Positions 59,295 through 64,000 of a stretch of 64,000 nucleotides of DNA are shown here, one piece after another. The position numbers were made by a program, and so were the translations under genes. The notes under the pieces are model-generated. The model searched no databases. It saw only the letters and a list, made by a program, of their open reading frames with translations, and was not told the DNA's origin. The stretch's first letter is position 1. Each line of letters begins with the position of its first letter. Location: the NCBI GenBank assembly GCA_010909165.1, contig VJWM01000068.1, positions 1,302,001 through 1,366,000 of the forward strand, written 5' to 3'. Source of the stretch: Anthoceros angustus. Lineage: Eukaryota > Streptophyta > Anthocerotopsida > Anthocerotales > Anthocerotaceae.

Positions 59295-59625
59295 CATGAC
59301 ATGGGAAATTGCTGCAGAAAAGCAAGGCTGGACTGCAGAATTGGGCTGAATTTGCTCGTGAACCAATCTCATTGTGCAGTCCTTGCATTCTTGAGTTGAT
59401 AGTGTGCCATGGGGACACTGTTGTGAGATGGAATTATGTTCTGCAGCTTGTCTTCGTGGAACCCAAGCTGTGGCGGCCCAATGGGGTTGGTGCGCAAATC
59501 TATATCAAGTTGACATTCTGGTGGAGGTTCGTGACTTTGGAATGTCTGACTCTTGGAGTGGTCGGCATGGCTTCCGACAAATACATAGCTACATAAACCT
59601 CCTCAACGGTGAAAGGTGTTGTCAC
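59295..59625 (+). pseudogene. Endo-beta-mannosidase (GH2) fragment (right copy)
   Basis: Same content as 1,180-1,510: VEPKLWRPNGVGAQ in one frame, then NLYQVDILVEVRDFGMSDSW and GRHGFRQIHSYI one base out of frame. The shared frame slip shows decay before the block duplication. Confidence 0.5.
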
Positions 59626-59751
59626 TCCTCAGAACTAAAGGAGCAACATTTAGGGGTTCTTCGGGTTAAAATTTCATGTTGTACACTGTCTGGCGTTTGA
59701 GATCCAATGGGTGATTGTGTGACCACAAGAACCCGATTTGGGCATCCAATT

Positions 59752-59864
59752 CGCCTCACTCTACCTGGGGCCACTACTACGTCCAGATCCAACTCGACAG
59801 CAATCTGGTGATCTACAACGATGCCGGCACGGCCATCTGGGCCTCCCAGACCAACTGGTATTAG
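59752..59864 (+). pseudogene. Bulb-type (GNA-like) lectin C-terminal fragment (right copy)
   Basis: Open frame GHYYVQIQLDSNLVIYNDAG, TAIWASQTNWY, stop. The mannose-binding motif QLDSNLVIY (Q-x-D-x-N-x-V-x-Y) is complete, unlike the frame-shifted left copy downstream of it. Only one of three sub-domains is present, so it is unlikely to fold alone. Confidence 0.6.
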
Positions 59865-60229
59865 CAAGAACCTGGAATCGGCCTACTCAGCCTAATAGCC
59901 CATAGGAAGGTGTACACTTCCTCTACACTTCCAAACTTCCACTTCTGAATCAGTTCTTTCATCAGCATATACTCATCCGCGTACACCCCTATCCGACTAC
60001 CAAGCACTCACATATTTTGCACCAACACTATTATTTGCCTACTCCGGCGTCCGCTATCGCTCCCTCCCGCATCCTCCCGCAATCCCTCCCTCCCAAATCC
60101 TCGAACGCCCTCCCCCCCGTCGCTCAAAAGCTTCCCAGGGGAATTGAATAGTCCACTTCGTGAACCCTTTTCTTTATAGCTTATGCCGGGTGAGAGGGAT
60201 TGATTAGGCCACTTGCTCAACCCTTATTT

Positions 60230-61647
60230 CTACAGCTTGAAGTGCCGGGTGAGATGTCCCCGGCCCTGGATTCCCAATGGCACGATTAGCTTATAGTACT
60301 CTTGGGATTTGAATGTTCGATAGCGCCGGGGATGCTCTGAGTCGACCAGTTGAGGAGATATGACGATGTCCGTGTCGTCGTGCGGGTTGAAAAACTGGGC
60401 TATGGACAGCCTCGCACTCCTGTCGTTGGTAACCACCCGGTGTTCGGCACTCAAGTACCTGTTGTTACTCCACAGCTGTATCCAGGATGAATTGATGAGA
60501 CATGAATCTGATAGACAATAGGTAGCCTCCTTGCAGGAAGTGGTTAAAGACAAGGGGACACACCTGCAGCATGTCGCCTGCGTTGACGACGAAGGCACCA
60601 GGGATGGGCTGCACTCCCAGCCATTGCTGGCCATCTTTGCTGAGAATCTGTAGCCCCCCCACAGTATCCTGGTGGAGAAGGGTGACCACGCCAGGGTCGA
60701 TGTGGCCTGGCACTCCTAAGGCTAGATCGGGACGAGGGCACCTGGGATAGTAGTTCAACCGGGTAAAGTACCTGGGCCATTCACTCAAGGACGACCTGCT
60801 TGTGAATTCCCTGCGAAGTAGTCCTTGTGCAGCCCCAGGCTCTCAGCCACCAGCTCCATGACCTTCAACACCAGGACTTCCCGTGCTTGCCGTATTCCGC
60901 GAGCAGAGCACTGTGCTCATCGCATTGCAACGAGAAGCCAAGGGATTGGCGTGAGCACCACGTCAACGGACGCATGCTATTCGATTTGGATGAGCATTGA
61001 GGCGTGTCCGTAAGTACCTGATCTGCTCCTTAGTGAGGCCCCGAAGCCCGCGCGGGACAGCGACTCGGCCCAGGCATCCAGCGTGCTGACCTGATGGTGG
61101 GAGGGCAGCCCCAATCCTCGTGCCACCTGAAGGCGGGATAGTGCGGGATGATCTTGGTCAAGGAGGTGTAGCCAAACGGCGAGTTAGGTTGAGACGCCGC
61201 TATCTCCTTCATCTGGTCAGCCACCATTCCTGGCCTGGTCCACATTGAGAGCTTCCACACCGCAGCTGCGGGCTACCGAGAGCCAAATTTGGACAGCAGA
61301 CGTCAGCACGTACTCACCTCAGTGGGCTGCTGGAAGAAGGCGTGACTTGCCTTGGAGACCTGCTCCACCACCTCCATCGGGAATCCGTGGTTCACTACCT
61401 GGAAGAAGCCATACTCCTCGCACCCCGCCTTCACCTTAGCCAGAATAGCCTGCTTCTGCGCCAGCAGCGCTTCCACATCCCCCTTGCCCTCCGCAGAGAG
61501 CTCCTCCAGCTGGAAAACAGGAGCCAGGTCGACGACCGGCAGGTCCACCTGGAAGACATCGTGCTTGATGCTCGGCCGAACCCCTTCGGGCCAGACATGA
61601 GACTCAGGCATGGTGCCCGCAGCAATAACAGCCTCGACCGTCCCCAT
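60230..61647 (-). CDS. 2-oxoglutarate/Fe(II)-dependent dioxygenase (right copy, with indels)
   Basis: This is a plant DOXC-type oxygenase (the superfamily of flavonoid, gibberellin and salicylate oxygenases), using Fe(II), O2 and 2-oxoglutarate. Exons: 61,318-61,647 (DIOX_N: VDLPVVDLAPVFQLEEL and CEEYGFFQVVNHGFPMEVVE), 61,018-61,251 (NSPFGYTSLTKIIPHYPAFR; acceptor tentative), 60,564-60,910 (GKHG... to YFTRLNYYPRCPRPDLALGV, then GHIDPGVVTLLHQD) and 60,230-60,475 (LWSNNRYLSAEHRVVTNDRS, ARLSIAQFF). Iron ligands H-x-D (HID) and distal H (EHR), and the R-x-S for 2-oxoglutarate, are all present. Introns are 66, 107 and 88 nt. Exon 2 and the start of exon 3 each hold a one-base slip, one of which reads correctly in the left copy. 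Substrate not predictable. Confidence 0.75.
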
Positions 61648-61698
61648 TGCCCGCCAGCGGACTATCTCACGTCTGCCCGGGCCTCGACTTACGACTCT

Positions 61699-61737
61699 GC
61701 GGCTGTGGCTGCGGCTGCGGCTGCGGCTGCGGCTGCT
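61699..61737 (-). repeat. (GCTGCG)n hexamer repeat in dioxygenase 5' leader (right copy)
   Basis: Same tract and position as 3,553-3,588, about 50 bp upstream of the ATG. Confidence 0.6.
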
Positions 61738-62013
61738 TCCGACAGGCAGATCGATGTTCCCCTAGGGCGAATCCAAGATGTGACAACGTCCCTCGAACTG
61801 CACAGGAGTTGGCGTGAGCTATATATGTACACATCTTGTATCGTCACGGCGAGCACGCGCGAGTCGTGGGGGCCTTGAGACGCAACACACGTCTCCATGG
61901 CGTGTGGTTCACGATATGTACTTTGCAAATGGCTTGCCACGTGCTTGCTTGCTTCATGTTGCTTTCTCACCGCACACGACAAGCTCTCTGCGAAGCGCCA
62001 GAATATCCAAATA

Positions 62014-62544
62014 CAGTCCACCCCCCCTAATTGGGACTGGTTCGGAGTGCCTTTAGAGGTCCCATTAAGGGAGGTGTCCCGATTATATTTTCCCTATTTA
62101 AAAATAATAAAATATTTTAAATTCTAAAAAATCAAAAAAATCAAAAATACCCAAAAATTAAAATTAAAATTTTGATTGATAGGTTTCACTAAAATAACTT
62201 TTACCACTTCTCTATATAGTTGTTTGACTAGCGCTCTCTCTAAGCAACATCAAAAACCTCTACCTATCATAAAGGAAAAAGCTTAGCTTAAGAGTCTTCA
62301 ATCACACCTAAAAGTCTATTGTGCTTTGAAATAATCGATTCTTTTTCTTTCTTTTTATTTTTAGTAAAAATTAGAAATCCCATTTAGGAGGTGAAACTAA
62401 CATGAATGTATGTTTCAAAATGTCCCAATTATCATTTAGGGAAAAGTCCCATTTATTACATTGTAAACTAAAGGGAGTAGGATGGGAGGTCCCATTTAGA
62501 GAGGAATCCCATTTATAGAGTTCCCAATTAGGGGGGGCCGACTG
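62014..62544. mobile_element. Pogo/Tigger-like miniature inverted-repeat element (right copy)
   Basis: A 531-bp element between two TA dinucleotides: CAGTCCACCCCCCCTAATTG at the left, CCCAATTAGGGGGGGCCGACTG at the right. It is the same insertion as 3,858-4,371 but with better-kept ends. No coding. Confidence 0.65.
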
Positions 62545-62782
62545 TACTAGCACCGCGCCTTTGAGAGCCTCTGGCGAACCCGCCCTTTTCGATTTTTCTA
62601 ACTAAAACACCAAACACCGACCCGTGGTCTTTATCACCCGTCATGTTTTGGTATTAATATTTCGTTTTAAAAATAATTCACGAGGATATAATCTCCTCAT
62701 TGCCTATTTTACTTTTGGTTGTATAGTTTGTTGCTTCTTCCATTCCACTCCATTGGCCTTGTGTCTTTGTTATGTAGGTTTT

Positions 62783-62990
62783 GGGTGTCTTTACCTATTC
62801 AAAGTTTTTGGGTGTCTTTACCTATCCAAAGTTTTTGGGTGTCTTTACCTATCCAAAGTTTTTGGGTGTCTTTATCTATCCAAAGTTTTTGGGTGTCTTT
62901 ACCTATCCAAAGTTTTTGGGTGTCTTTACCTATCCAAAGTTTTTGGGTGTCTTTACCTATCCAAAGTTTTTGGGTGTCTTCATCCGTCCA
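62783..62990. repeat. 27-bp minisatellite (right copy)
   Basis: Seven full units and one partial, with the same variant units (1 and 4) as 4,602-4,807. Unit number has not changed since the duplication. Confidence 0.9.
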
Positions 62991-63954
62991 AGTTGCCTTT
63001 CTCCTAACCAACCTGCTAGCTGCATCGTCCAACATGACTTGCGAGGAAACTCATGGATCGTGGCAATTCTAGCATAGTATACTATGGATCGTGGCAAATC
63101 TACCATGGCTTCTTTCCGAAGCTGGCTAGGACGCTTGGTACGACTTGTGAATCTCAATATTTATTATTCATTATATTACATAACATCCCGGCGACCAAGA
63201 TGCACTCGAGATGGAGCACGGGCAAGGGCAGTGTGGGCCATAGACACTGTGACCACGAGGTTCGCAATGAAGAGCTCAACATGGAATGGAATCGGAGTGT
63301 CTTCTAATAGACCAGCCCAATAATTAGGGAATCTACGCGATTAACCAGATAGAATGCGGACTGCCACTTACGTCGAACTTATGTCCAGTAGTTTAACTGT
63401 TAAGATGATCCAACCGTGTGCCAAGGACCATTCAGTTTTGATTTGAACTGTCCAATTTGAAAATCCACTTGAACTAGTTAGCAAATTGTGACTTCTCATG
63501 GGCTAAGGACAATTCAGTTTTGATTTCAACAATCTACTTGAACTGCCTAACAAATTGTGACTTCTCGGCGAGACACAGAAAATGGTAAAAAATACGATAA
63601 ATAAAAACAAAAGTAATTGACCAGGTAGTATAATCGAAGCAGGCAAGCAGGCTGGTGAATGTCCATGCTTGGGTAGACAGTGCCACGATCAGGCCCGTGG
63701 ACAGTGCCACGGTGGCACTGTCAGGCTCGTGGACAGTGCCATGGTCTGCAACCGCCGGTAAGCCAAAAACGGGCCTAAATCGCTTGCCCCCGGTTTGCAG
63801 GCGTCAGGAGGACCGGAATCTAAATGGGACAAACGAATTCGGAGAGCGCAGTGAAGGGACGAGTTGCGGCAAGAAAGAAGACTGCACATAAGGTGTGCCA
63901 GCGATTCTTTACGGGAGTAACTGCGAACTGCACAGTCAGCTTTTGATTGAATGA

Positions 63955-64000
63955 CTATAGTACAGTTTTCCGGATAGCAGAGTTCATGAATGGTCGGATC
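63955..64000 (-). CDS. IMP4: IMP4 last exon, cut by window end
   Basis: The stop TAG (complement at 63,955) and the last 14 codons (up to IRPFMNSAIRK-) are identical to the left copy exon at 5,747. This shows that the right block X continues into another IMP4 and probably another block Y beyond the window. Confidence 0.75.
   Translation of the reverse strand, partial: IRPFMNSAIRKTVL

Noticed and set aside
1-64000. tRNA, rRNA or snoRNA genes
   Set aside because: I saw no cloverleaf with intact A and B boxes, no rRNA sequence, and no clear C/D box pair; small RNA genes cannot be fully excluded by eye.

Overview
This window is nuclear DNA from a land plant. It has spliced genes with short GT-AG introns (about 65-107 nt), an L-type lectin receptor kinase, a spliced IMP4 gene, a PPR fragment, and plant-type Ty3/gypsy, CACTA, Mutator-like and pogo-like transposons. 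The gene style fits a non-seed plant (bryophyte or lycophyte) at least as well as a flowering plant, but I cannot name the species.

Layout. Two large blocks occur twice in the same orientation. Block X (1-5,820 and 58,090-64,000) holds, in order: a PPR fragment, an endo-beta-mannosidase fragment, a bulb-type lectin fragment, a 2-oxoglutarate dioxygenase gene (minus), a pogo-type miniature element, a 27-bp minisatellite, and the 3' end of IMP4. Block Y (about 5,750-12,755 and 51,725-56,910) holds the rest of IMP4 (minus) and an L-lectin receptor kinase (minus). In the left unit X and Y join without a break through IMP4. On the right the order is Y, a 1.2-kb spacer with two miniature transposons, then X, whose last bases enter the next IMP4. 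This is a tandem array of at least three units in which one X has been lost between the two Y copies.

Between the two Y blocks lies a transposon island (12.76-51.72 kb). Region by region: Ty3/gypsy gag and pol pieces split by later insertions (13.8-31.7 kb); a direct-repeat pair with sub-repeats (22.9-25.4 kb); a degenerate GC-rich repeat (26.6-27.2 kb); a DUF7869-like transposon gene (27.4-28.1 kb); a CACTA element with TNP2, DUF4218 and DUF4216 regions (31.7-37.3 kb); and a GC-rich zone of stacked tandem duplications (39.0-51.1 kb) with two copies of an unrecognised coiled-coil protein family, a long (AAAAGAG)n tract and palindromic minisatellites.

Of the genes, only the two lectin kinases, the left IMP4 and perhaps the right dioxygenase look possibly functional, and each carries at least one indel. 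No operon-like or pathway link joins them; they are neighbours that were duplicated together. The indels between copies cluster at CAG/CTG/CCG triplets and homopolymers. That pattern suggests consensus errors at CHG-methylated or low-complexity sites as much as true gene decay, so broken frames here should be read with caution.
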